Shown here one piece after another: positions 1 to 6,269 of a DNA stretch of 8,989 nt. The translations under genes and the position numbers were made by a program. The notes under the pieces were generated by a model that had not been told where the DNA came from, did not search any database, and was given only the letters and a program-made list of their open reading frames with translations. The DNA is from Actinomycetes bacterium (GTDB lineage: Bacteria; Actinomycetota; Actinomycetes; Actinomycetales; Actinomycetaceae), in assembly GCA_023389315.1 (NCBI GenBank), contig JAEWEQ010000042.1:1-8989 (forward strand), read 5' to 3'. The first letter of the stretch is position 1, and the number at the start of each line of letters is the position of its first letter.

Positions 1-60
1 TTGGTTCAGGTTGCCCAGGATTTCGGGATTCATGTGGGGACGCTGCAATAAGTGGTTGCC
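1..60 (+). pseudogene. IS3-family OrfA fragment (helix-turn-helix part)
   Basis: Frame 1 reads LVQVAQDFGIHVGTLQ and then a TAA at 49-51. This resembles the helix-turn-helix of IS3 OrfA proteins, where a segment of the type VA..FGI..GTL.KWL binds the element ends. The expected KWL is present but one base out of frame: it is read in frame 2 from about position 50. A single extra base near 46-49 therefore explains the stop. The fragment begins before the window, so its full N-terminus cannot be judged. Identification rests on this short match only. Confidence 0.45.
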
Positions 61-411
61 CGACGACATATCAATGGCTATGACGTCACCGGCTGTATCG
101 TACACTCCGACCGCGGGGCCCAGTTCAGGTCCAATAAATACCTGCGTGAACTCAAAAACCACGGCCTGGTCGGGTCTATGGGAAGAGTCGGATCTGCCGG
201 TGATAACGCCGCGATGGAACCGTTTTTCTCACTGCTACAACGCAACGTACTCAACACTAAGACATGGGCTAGCCGTGAAGAACTGACCATCGCGGTAATC
301 ACCTGGATCGAGCACCCCTACCACCAGCGCCGCCGACAAAAACACCTCGGGCGACTCACCCCGCTCGAATATGAAACAATCAACAAGAAAGCAGTCAGCA
401 AGGCTGCATAG
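52..411 (+). pseudogene. IS3-family transposase OrfB, C-terminal fragment
   Basis: The 119-residue frame is the last part of the integrase (rve) core of an IS3 OrfB transposase, the DNA-cutting and joining enzyme. The second catalytic Asp sits in HSDRGAQF (D20 of the fragment) and the catalytic Glu in GDNAAMEPFF (E56), exactly 35 residues apart as in the DD(35)E family. The C-terminal RRRQKHLGRLTPLEYE tail is also typical. Intact OrfB proteins have about 280-300 residues. The N-terminal half and first catalytic Asp are missing, and the frame follows directly on an in-frame TAA after an OrfA scrap. The apparent GTG start at 52 is an opening in the frame, not a credible start. The product, if made, would be inactive. 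Confidence 0.8.
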
Positions 412-445
412 AACTGTCACCTAAACATGCAGCAGACCCGATCAC

Positions 446-454
446 TGCTATCAT
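446..454 (+). promoter_or_regulatory. Possible extended -10 promoter for the NCS1 permease
   Basis: TGCTATCAT fits an extended -10 element (TGn followed by TATCAT). No good -35 box stands 16-18 bp upstream, as expected for an extended -10 promoter or for a false match. It lies just past the IS remnant and about 80 bp before the chosen permease start. Transcription from it would begin near 460, leaving the ATG at 456 outside the transcript. This is a weak prediction from sequence only. Confidence 0.25.
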
Positions 455-533
455 TATGTCACTCGCAGGCCCCCTAAATTTTCAACCCATATGCCCTCTT
501 CCTCCATCGCCGCAGGGAAAGGAAATAGTGACT

Positions 534-1943
534 ATGAGTCTCACCGGTCAGCACTATAAACCACAGGTGGACACCTCCCAGGAAGAGTTCATGTTAGAGC
601 CCGTACCGCGTCCGGCACGGCGCTCTTGGTGGTCAATGTTCGTAATCTGGGTTGGCTTCGGCTATGTACCGACGGGGTTAATTGTCGGCGGCGCCCTCGC
701 GGGTCAAGACGGCGCACCCGGTATGCCATTTTCCTCTGCCATATTCACAGTGATTTTCGGGGAGACGTTGCTCCTGTTGGTAACCCTTCTGCTTGGTTAC
801 CCCGCCATGAAGACGGGCCTTAATCTTTCCTTATTTTCTCGCTACTCATATGGAAAGAAGGGCATGATTCTACCAATGGTAATCATGGCGTGCCTCACCC
901 TGGGGTGGTTCGCTTCCATCGTCGGCATGGTGGGAGAGATTTTCGACGTTGCTTTGGGAGATTTAACTGGCATCGTATTGTTCAACGGACTCTCCCTAGA
1001 GTACGTACTCGTATGTCTAGTCTGGGGTGCGATTTTTACTTGGTCGGCATGGAAGGGGATCGTAGCGATCGAACGCATTTCCGCTCCTGCCGCACCATTC
1101 GTCTTGGTTATCGCTGTGATTGCCGCGATAATGATGGTCTCCGAGGCGGGTGGCTTCGGCAACATTTTGGCTGAATCCCATAACCGGCAGGGAATGACAT
1201 TCGGCACCGGCCTAACCATGATCATCGGTGCCTGGATCGCTGGGGTGATCATGGGGGTCGATATATTCCGCTTCGCCCGCAACCGTTTCCATGTTTTCGT
1301 GGGGGCTGCCGCCTGCTTCATACTCACGAATCCTCTGCTAAACGTAATCGGATATATTGGCGCGATAGCTACCGGAGATTCCAATTTCATTGCCTGGATG
1401 GTCACTAAAGGATTTCTCCTGACCCTATTGGGTGTCACACTCTGGGTCTTGGCGCTTTGGACGACCGACATGTCGGAGCTATATTGCAACGCCTTATATC
1501 TTGGGCCGGCAGCGAACGCCGTCGGTTTACGTTGGCCGCGCCCCAAAATCGTACTGGTAGTAGGGGGTATCGGCTCGCTACTAGGGGCATTTGGTTTCTA
1601 CTCATACTTCTTCGCAGACTTCATCACTGTGTTAGGAGCTGCCTTCGTACCTCTAGCAGGCCCGTTGTTGGCTGACTACTACATAGTCCGTAGGCGCGAG
1701 TATCGCTTAGCTTCTCCGGATGATCTCCCGGATGTCCGACTGCCGGGTATCATTTCATTCATCGTCGGGGCAGCATTGGGAGTGGTTTTCCAGTATTGGC
1801 TCGTCCTACCATTCAACTTTCCGGCAGGAATCGGAGCCCTTCTAGTTACCTTCGTCCTTCATTTGCTCTTGTCAAAGATATGGGCAGACCGTCCCGGCCA
1901 GAAAGTCGTAGTGTCGCAGGGTTTCAAGCCTCCGATTGACTAG
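534..1943 (+). CDS. NCS1-family nucleobase permease (cytosine/purine permease-like)
   Basis: This 469-residue polytopic membrane protein belongs to the purine-cytosine permease family (NCS1), which couples nucleobase or related uptake (cytosine, uracil, allantoin, hydroxymethylpyrimidine) to a cation gradient. About twelve hydrophobic segments run from residue 34 to 446 after a polar N-terminus. Family-like signatures are VDIFRFARN (242-250), LWTTDMSELYCNAL (308-321) and GPLLADYYIVRR (376-387). Its length is slightly above that of E. coli CodB. The frame is open from an ATG at 456, but the start at 534 is preferred: AGGAAA at 520-525 gives a suitable ribosome binding site and the protein then begins with the usual short polar tail. 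A GTG at 528 is possible but too close to that site. No deaminase or other nucleobase gene lies nearby, so the substrate is open. Codon use (many TTA, CTA and ATA codons) and lower GC differ from the importer operon, suggesting acquisition by transfer. Confidence 0.85.
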   Translation: MSLTGQHYKPQVDTSQEEFMLEPVPRPARRSWWSMFVIWVGFGYVPTGLIVGGALAGQDGAPGMPFSSAIFTVIFGETLLLLVTLLLGYPAMKTGLNLSLFSRYSYGKKGMILPMVIMACLTLGWFASIVGMVGEIFDVALGDLTGIVLFNGLSLEYVLVCLVWGAIFTWSAWKGIVAIERISAPAAPFVLVIAVIAAIMMVSEAGGFGNILAESHNRQGMTFGTGLTMIIGAWIAGVIMGVDIFRFARNRFHVFVGAAACFILTNPLLNVIGYIGAIATGDSNFIAWMVTKGFLLTLLGVTLWVLALWTTDMSELYCNALYLGPAANAVGLRWPRPKIVLVVGGIGSLLGAFGFYSYFFADFITVLGAAFVPLAGPLLADYYIVRRREYRLASPDDLPDVRLPGIISFIVGAALGVVFQYWLVLPFNFPAGIGALLVTFVLHLLLSKIWADRPGQKVVVSQGFKPPID

Positions 1944-1972
1944 TTAGCAGATTCCCGAAAGACGATTCTTAA

Positions 1973-2062
1973 GCTCGAGATCGCAGAAAGGTCATTGCGA
2001 GTCACTCGTTGGTGGAGCTGTTGTGGTGGAATGGATCGCGCTTCTACAACCCGTTCGTCTAG
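1973..2062 (+). pseudogene. Possible 3' remnant of an unidentified gene
   Basis: After a TAA at 1970-1972 the frame is open for 29 codons to a TAG at 2060-2062. It ends SLVELLWWNGSRFYNPFV, which looks like a natural protein C-terminus rather than random translation. No start codon with a ribosome binding site precedes it, and the upstream part is absent. I do not recognise the family. It could equally be chance; it is listed because it lies near the point where base composition changes, opposite the IS scar on the other side of the permease. Confidence 0.2.
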
Positions 2063-2074
2063 TGGGCCGCGCCC

Positions 2075-2638
2075 TTAGCGGCTGCGTTTTGGCATGGCGA
2101 GGGCGGTGAGCACAACGCCCAGCAATGCCACCAGTAGTGGCGCCCAAATGTGGGTGAGCAGGGGCATTGACTGCATGATTTCCGCGACCTTCCAGCAGGC
2201 TGAAGCACGGTCGGAGCAGGGAGTTACGAAAAGTACGTTGAAAGCAACGAAAGTAACTACCGCCAGAATTACTAGGAACCATCCGAGGGTCACGAGCGCT
2301 TTGTTGGTTCCCTCATTCGCACCTGGCGTATCGGCCCTGGATGTACCTACGTGGGAGCCACGTAGACGGGATGCTCCCATCAGTAAGAAGACCGCAGCAG
2401 CGGCGAATAACAGTACTGGCAGTAGCATTGAGCCGTGGAGTATAAGCACCGACCACAGGCCCATCAGCCCGCCGGGGGAGGCAGGCAGGGAAGGCACTGC
2501 CACGTCCTTGCCACCTGACATGGAAGCAGTTGCCAGCGTCGAACCGATCGGGACGAGGGCGGTCAGGAGCCCCAAAGCGAAGTAAAACTTTCCGGTGCGC
2601 AGTACTGAATCAGCGTCCAGTGTTATCGTTCGAGCCAT
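2075..2638 (-). CDS. Hypothetical four-helix membrane protein
   Basis: I do not recognise this 187-residue protein. Four hydrophobic helices are predicted at about 17-39, 60-88, 114-138 and 160-182. Basic residues after helix 2 (SRLRGSH) and at the C-terminus (PKRSR) place both termini in the cytoplasm by the positive-inside rule. The outer loop between helices 3 and 4 holds the only two cysteines (Cys141, Cys148; CSDRASAC), which could form a disulfide. There is no signal peptidase site and no catalytic motif. The ATG start is well supported by AAGGGGAG some 7 nt upstream. The gene follows the ABC operon on the same strand after a 102-nt gap that contains a promoter-like sequence, so it may be expressed separately. 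GC content is intermediate between the permease and the operon. Confidence 0.7.
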   Translation of the reverse strand: MARTITLDADSVLRTGKFYFALGLLTALVPIGSTLATASMSGGKDVAVPSLPASPGGLMGLWSVLILHGSMLLPVLLFAAAAVFLLMGASRLRGSHVGTSRADTPGANEGTNKALVTLGWFLVILAVVTFVAFNVLFVTPCSDRASACWKVAEIMQSMPLLTHIWAPLLVALLGVVLTALAMPKRSR

Positions 2639-2678
2639 TTGCTACTCCCCTTCGAATAGTGAAGAATTCTTTGGCTCG

Positions 2679-2707
2679 ATTATCACTTAATGTTGCGCAG
2701 CCCACAA
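2679..2707 (-). promoter_or_regulatory. Predicted promoter of the four-helix membrane protein gene
   Basis: Read on the minus strand, TTGTGG (2702-2707) and GATAAT (2679-2684) are separated by exactly 17 bp. The -10 matches five of six sigma-70-type consensus positions; the -35 is weaker. Transcription would begin near 2672, giving a leader of about 33 nt that includes the AAGGGGAG ribosome binding site. It sits about 34 nt past the stop of the ABC ATPase gene, so the membrane protein could be transcribed independently of that operon. Confidence 0.45.
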
Positions 2708-2740
2708 TAGCTAGAACTATTTGTCTCAAGACCCAGATAC

Positions 2741-4513
2741 CTAGTGGCGTATGTGGATACGCTGTTCCATCAGTTCCACTGTGTATGGTTGCTGCGGATT
2801 TCCAAATACCGAGGACGTGTCGCCACGCTCAACAATCTTGCCCCGATACATCACCGCCACTTCGTCACTCATGTGCTCAACTACGGCGAGGTCGTGGGAA
2901 ATGAATAAATACGCCGCCTGGGTGCGGGCTTGGATCTCGTCTAGCAGGTCCAACACGCGCGCTTGGATGGAGACGTCTAGGGCGGAGACGGGCTCGTCGA
3001 AAACCAACACCCCGGGGTGGCGCGCCAGGGCGCGGGCAATCGCTAACCGCTGGCGCTGCCCGCCAGAAAGCTCGCTGGGCAGGCGGGTCGCCACGTCCTC
3101 GTCCAAACCGACATCGCCCAGTAGCGAAAGGATGGTCTGGGATTGACGCTGCCAGTTTTTCGAACGCCCTGCGGTGGCGGCGAGGGCGAGGATCTGGCCG
3201 CACTGGTAACGCGGATCGAAGGAGGCCAGCGGGTTTTGGTAGATCGCCCCCAGATGAGCGCGCAGTTGGCGGGCTTGAGTAAAGGGCAGCGGAGAGAATC
3301 GCTCCCCCGCTAGGCGCACTTCCCCCGCGTCCGGAGTTTCCAGGCCGAGGGCGAGGCGCGCGGTGGTGGTTTTCCCGCAGCCCGATTCGCCCACTAATCC
3401 GAGGGTCCGCCCGGGCCAAAGCTGCAGGTCCACGCCGTCCACCGCCCGCACCTGCGGGTAGTGTTTCACCAAGCCGCGCAACGCCAGTGCCGGGACTGTC
3501 CGGTCGGGGGGCGGGGCCGTATTTGGGGCGGCGCGCCCCAGTAGGGCCTGCCCGCGCGGAACCCTGTCAGGAATAGAGGCCAGCAGCATGCGCGTGTATT
3601 CGCTTTGCGGATGCCCCAACACCTCGGCAGTGGGTCCACTTTCCACCACTTTTCCGCCGCGCATCACCAAAATGTGGTCGGCCACTTTCGCCACCTGCGC
3701 CAGGTCGTGGCTAATCAACAGCACCGCCACTGACCTAGCTTTAGCGGCTGCCAACTGATCGAGCACCAGGTTAGTGAGGCGAGCATCCAACGCGGTGGTG
3801 GCCTCATCCGCGATCAGCAGAAGCGGATCGGCCAGGAGCGCTGCCGCCACCAGGGCGCGCTGGCGCATGCCGCCGGAGAGTTCATGCGGGCGCTGGGCAG
3901 CGACTCGTTCACCCTCAGCCAACCCCACTTGCGCCAATACTTCGGCGACGCTGCCTGGCTGCGAGCGCCCGGCCCGCCGCGCGCTGGCGGCTGCATCCTC
4001 CAGTTCCGCTCCCACTTTGCGCAGCGGATCTAAACCTGCCAAAGCGTCTTGAGTGATCATCGCGACGCCGCTGCGACGCACCGCCAGCCACTGTTTTTCG
4101 GACCGCTCCACCCGTCCTCGCGAAATACAATCATGACCCAGCACGCGCAACGTTTGCGCCTGCACCTGCCCGCCACTGAGCCCCAGCAGCGAACGCGCGG
4201 TCACGCTTTTGCCAGAACCGGACTCCCCCACCAGGGCGACACACTGCCCCGGGTACACGTCGAAGTCGATACCGTCCACGGCCGGATGGTCGAGGGCGGG
4301 GAAGCTGACCCGCAATCCGCGCACCGTCACGGCGGGGTCCTTACCTGTGTGCGGCGGGGTCGGCGCGAGGGCGGGCGGGAGGGCTCCCCCACCCGGCAGC
4401 TCGGACGTCGAAACCGTAGCGTCAGGCTCCGCCGGTGGCGCCGACATCGAAACGGTGGCGTCAGGCCGCGCGCCGTTATCGGACGCGGACGGCCGCGTAG
4501 GTTCACTGGTCAT
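2741..4513 (-). CDS. ABC importer ATPase with two fused nucleotide-binding domains (DppD-DppF type)
   Basis: This 590-residue cytoplasmic protein powers the importer encoded just upstream. Domain 1 (about 60-320) has Walker A GESGSGKS (96-103), Q-loop Gln155, signature LSGGM (212-216), Walker B ending at Glu237 and switch His269. Domain 2 (about 340-590) has Walker A GESGCGKT (375-382), Gln426, LSGGQ (482-486), Glu507 and His540. Both sites therefore look able to hydrolyse ATP. In domain 1 the usual DEPTTALD reads DEATTALD. The oligopeptide-transporter C-terminal extension is short after domain 1 and nearly absent after domain 2. The ATG overlaps the upstream permease stop (ATGA) and has GGGGAGG 10 nt before it. 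The first 60 residues are Pro/Ala/Ser-rich, probably disordered, and contain a 13-residue repeat. A GTG at 4330 (Val62) with AAGGA 7 nt upstream is a possible alternative start. Confidence 0.9.
   Translation of the reverse strand: MTSEPTRPSASDNGARPDATVSMSAPPAEPDATVSTSELPGGGALPPALAPTPPHTGKDPAVTVRGLRVSFPALDHPAVDGIDFDVYPGQCVALVGESGSGKSVTARSLLGLSGGQVQAQTLRVLGHDCISRGRVERSEKQWLAVRRSGVAMITQDALAGLDPLRKVGAELEDAAASARRAGRSQPGSVAEVLAQVGLAEGERVAAQRPHELSGGMRQRALVAAALLADPLLLIADEATTALDARLTNLVLDQLAAAKARSVAVLLISHDLAQVAKVADHILVMRGGKVVESGPTAEVLGHPQSEYTRMLLASIPDRVPRGQALLGRAAPNTAPPPDRTVPALALRGLVKHYPQVRAVDGVDLQLWPGRTLGLVGESGCGKTTTARLALGLETPDAGEVRLAGERFSPLPFTQARQLRAHLGAIYQNPLASFDPRYQCGQILALAATAGRSKNWQRQSQTILSLLGDVGLDEDVATRLPSELSGGQRQRLAIARALARHPGVLVFDEPVSALDVSIQARVLDLLDEIQARTQAAYLFISHDLAVVEHMSDEVAVMYRGKIVERGDTSSVFGNPQQPYTVELMEQRIHIRH
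4404..4465. repeat. Direct repeat in the ATPase N-terminal linker
   Basis: Two 23-bp units at 4404-4426 and 4443-4465 differ at three positions and are offset by 39 bp, a multiple of three. In the protein they give two 13-residue units, PDATVSMSAPPAE and PDATVSTSELPGG. The in-frame spacing fits a tandem duplication of 39 bp followed by drift within a flexible linker. Confidence 0.75.
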
Positions 4514-5319
4514 AGCGCGTGCACCTCCCCCGACAATCGGCGCCCCACCAAGGTCGCCACCATCGCGGTGACCACCACCGCTAAACCGGGAAACACGGTG
4601 AGCCACCAGGCGGTGGAGATGTAGATACGCCCCGCCGCCAACATGGCCCCCCATTCGGGGGCAGGCGGGGGCGTACCGAGCCCCAGGAAACTCAACGCGG
4701 ACGCCCAAATCACCGCTTGCCCCACCCCTAAAGTCACAAGCGCCAACAGTGGGCGCAGGGCATTGGGCAGCAGGTGGCGGGTGACGATACGCCAGCGTGG
4801 CAAACCATCTACCACCGCCGCGTCTATCATCTCCGAACGTCTCAGTGACATCACTTGGCTGCGCACGATCCGCGCATAACCGGGTGCCACCGATAGGCCC
4901 ACCGCCAAGATAGCCGGCCCCTTACCCACTCCCGCGATGGTTATGACCAGTAGGGCCAACAGTAAGAGGGGCACCGCGTAGAGGGCTTCCAGGAGGCGCA
5001 CGATGGCCGCATCCACCACGCGTGGGGACAGGGCGCTGATGGTGCCCAGGATAATCGCCGGGATCATGCCCACGGCGGTGGCCGCCACCCCGATAGTGAG
5101 GGAGTCGCGCGCCCCGTAGACAATGCGCGCCCACACATCACGCCCAGACTCATCCGCCCCCAGCAGGTGTGCCCGCCCGGGCGCGTCGAAAGCATCAGTT
5201 AAGTTCAAGGCCAGCGGGTCGTAGCTGGTGAGCCAGTGCGGGAACAGCGCCATCGCCGCGATCCCCGCCACTACCAGTATTAGCGCCGCGTCACCGATTA
5301 CCCGTTTAGGCTGGCTCAT
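4510..5319 (-). CDS. ABC importer permease, DppC-like
   Basis: This 269-residue inner-membrane subunit forms half of the channel of a peptide/nickel-class (family 5) importer. The N-terminal helix is at about 9-27. It is followed by the DppC hallmark LLGADESGRDVWARIVYGAR (52-71), where LGTD..GRDV is usual. The ATPase-coupling (EAA) loop is at 165-186 (IDAAVVDGLPRWRIVTRHLLPN region), and SFLGLGTPPPAPEWGAML (210-227) is a strong family signature. Further helices lie at about 76-96, 112-130, 134-148, 190-214 and 238-258. Its ATG overlaps the stop of the DppB-like gene (ATGA) and has GGGGAGG 4-5 nt upstream; its own stop overlaps the ATPase start. It should pair with the DppB-like subunit. Length is slightly below the usual 280-300. 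Confidence 0.92.
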   Translation of the reverse strand: MSQPKRVIGDAALILVVAGIAAMALFPHWLTSYDPLALNLTDAFDAPGRAHLLGADESGRDVWARIVYGARDSLTIGVAATAVGMIPAIILGTISALSPRVVDAAIVRLLEALYAVPLLLLALLVITIAGVGKGPAILAVGLSVAPGYARIVRSQVMSLRRSEMIDAAVVDGLPRWRIVTRHLLPNALRPLLALVTLGVGQAVIWASALSFLGLGTPPPAPEWGAMLAAGRIYISTAWWLTVFPGLAVVVTAMVATLVGRRLSGEVHAL

Positions 5320-6269
5320 CGGGCCTCCCCAGTGCGCGGGTCAAGGCGCATTTGCACGGCATCAACCAGGGCCATCACCACCACGTAGATCACCGCTGAC
5401 ACCAGGGTCACGCCGGTAACCAGGGGAATATCGCGCGCCAACACCGCCCCCACTAGGGCGCGCCCCAGGCCGGGCCGGGCAAAAATCTGCTCCACCACCA
5501 CCGCGCCAGACAGGGCTGCCGACAGGGCCCAGCCCGACAGGCTAAGTGCCGGCACCGCAGCGTGCCGCAGCCCGTGCACCAAGAAGATCCGCAGCCGCGT
5601 CTCACCGCGGGCTTGCGCCACCAGCGCGAAGGGGGCGCGCATCGCCCCGGCGATGGAATCTCGCATCAGGTGGGACAAGAATCCCGCGGTGGGTAGCGCC
5701 AGCGTCAAGGCCGGCAGCACCAACGATCTGACCGTCCCATCAGAAGTCGCGGGCAACCACCCCAAGCCGGCGGCAAACACGATCACCAGCACCGAGCCGA
5801 GCCAAAAGTGCGGCAGTGCGGCCGCCACGATCTCCACCACGCCGGTCACCACTTTCCCCACACGCCCGGTCCCGGCAGCCGCGGCCGCCAACCCCAGGGC
5901 CAATACCCAGGCCAAAAGCAGGGACACGAACGCCAAGATCAAAGTCGGGGGGAACACCTCCCAAATGACTTCCCCCACCGGGCGACGCAAGGAGTAGGAC
6001 TTACCCAGGTCACCGGTAGCAATGCGCCCCAGGTAGGCGAAGTACTGCTGATACCACGGCAGGTCCAGGCCAAACTCGGCGCGCGCTGCCGCCAGCGCCT
6101 CCGCGCTGGCTTGCGATCCGGGCCCACCCATAATGGCTTCCGCCGGGTCCCCCGGTATCAGGCGCATACCGGTGAACACGGCGGTGGCCACTAGCCACAC
6201 CACAATGAGGGCGGCCCCCACTCGGTTGAGTAGAGCCCGACCCCAGGTGGCTAGTGGCCGACCGGTCAC
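5316..6269 (-). CDS. ABC importer permease, DppB-like
   Basis: This 317-residue membrane subunit forms the other half of the importer channel. It has the DppB layout: an N-terminal helix (18-36) and the RLIPGDPAE segment (36-44), an extracytoplasmic region with GDLGKSYSLRRPV (86-98), then five helices. The coupling loop is at 214-240 (ALVAQARGETRLRIFLVHGL region), and the VVVEQIFARPGLGRALVGAV signature is at 257-276. The start is GTG, chosen because it overlaps the stop of the binding-protein gene (GTGA). No strong ribosome binding site precedes it, so translation probably depends on ribosomes finishing the upstream gene. Length and motifs are normal for the family. Confidence 0.92.
   Translation of the reverse strand: MTGRPLATWGRALLNRVGAALIVVWLVATAVFTGMRLIPGDPAEAIMGGPGSQASAEALAAARAEFGLDLPWYQQYFAYLGRIATGDLGKSYSLRRPVGEVIWEVFPPTLILAFVSLLLAWVLALGLAAAAAGTGRVGKVVTGVVEIVAAALPHFWLGSVLVIVFAAGLGWLPATSDGTVRSLVLPALTLALPTAGFLSHLMRDSIAGAMRAPFALVAQARGETRLRIFLVHGLRHAAVPALSLSGWALSAALSGAVVVEQIFARPGLGRALVGAVLARDIPLVTGVTLVSAVIYVVVMALVDAVQMRLDPRTGEAR

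Larger units (their letters stand above)
1..436 (+). mobile_element. Remnant of an IS3-family insertion sequence
   Basis: This stretch carries pieces of both IS3 reading frames: an OrfA-like helix-turn-helix scrap at about 1-60 and the OrfB C-terminus at 52-411. The roughly 200 residues of OrfB that should lie between them are missing, so the copy cannot move by itself. The left part may continue outside the window. The right limit (436) is a guess: IS3 elements normally end a few tens of bases after the orfB stop, but the left inverted repeat is not in view, so the end cannot be proved. No second copy of the element is visible in the window. Confidence 0.6.

Noticed and set aside
456..533. 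Upstream ATG at 456 as the permease start
   Set aside because: It has no ribosome binding site, it overlaps the predicted promoter zone, and it adds 26 residues unlike the family. The ATG at 534 has AGGAAA upstream.
412..533. Riboswitch or attenuator in the permease leader
   Set aside because: The leader left after the predicted start is only about 70 nt, and I see no conserved aptamer core or stable paired stems.
842..1546. A 234-codon minus-strand open frame inside the permease gene
   Set aside because: The plus strand encodes a recognisable NCS1 permease throughout; the antisense product shows no domain and has no ribosome binding context.
2066..2090. GCCGC/GCGGC hairpin followed after four bases by TTTT, as a terminator for the permease transcript
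   Set aside because: The stem has only five pairs, the T-run is short and displaced, and it overlaps the end of the convergent membrane-protein gene. It is too weak to call.
2662..2671. AAGAATTCTT perfect palindrome as an operator
   Set aside because: It is a single short AT-rich palindrome in the predicted leader of the membrane-protein gene. Such matches are common by chance and no regulator is encoded nearby.
4514..4708. A 65-residue upstream extension of the ATPase
   Set aside because: It lies within the coding region of the DppC-like permease, has no family resemblance, and the ATGA overlap gives a better start at 4513.
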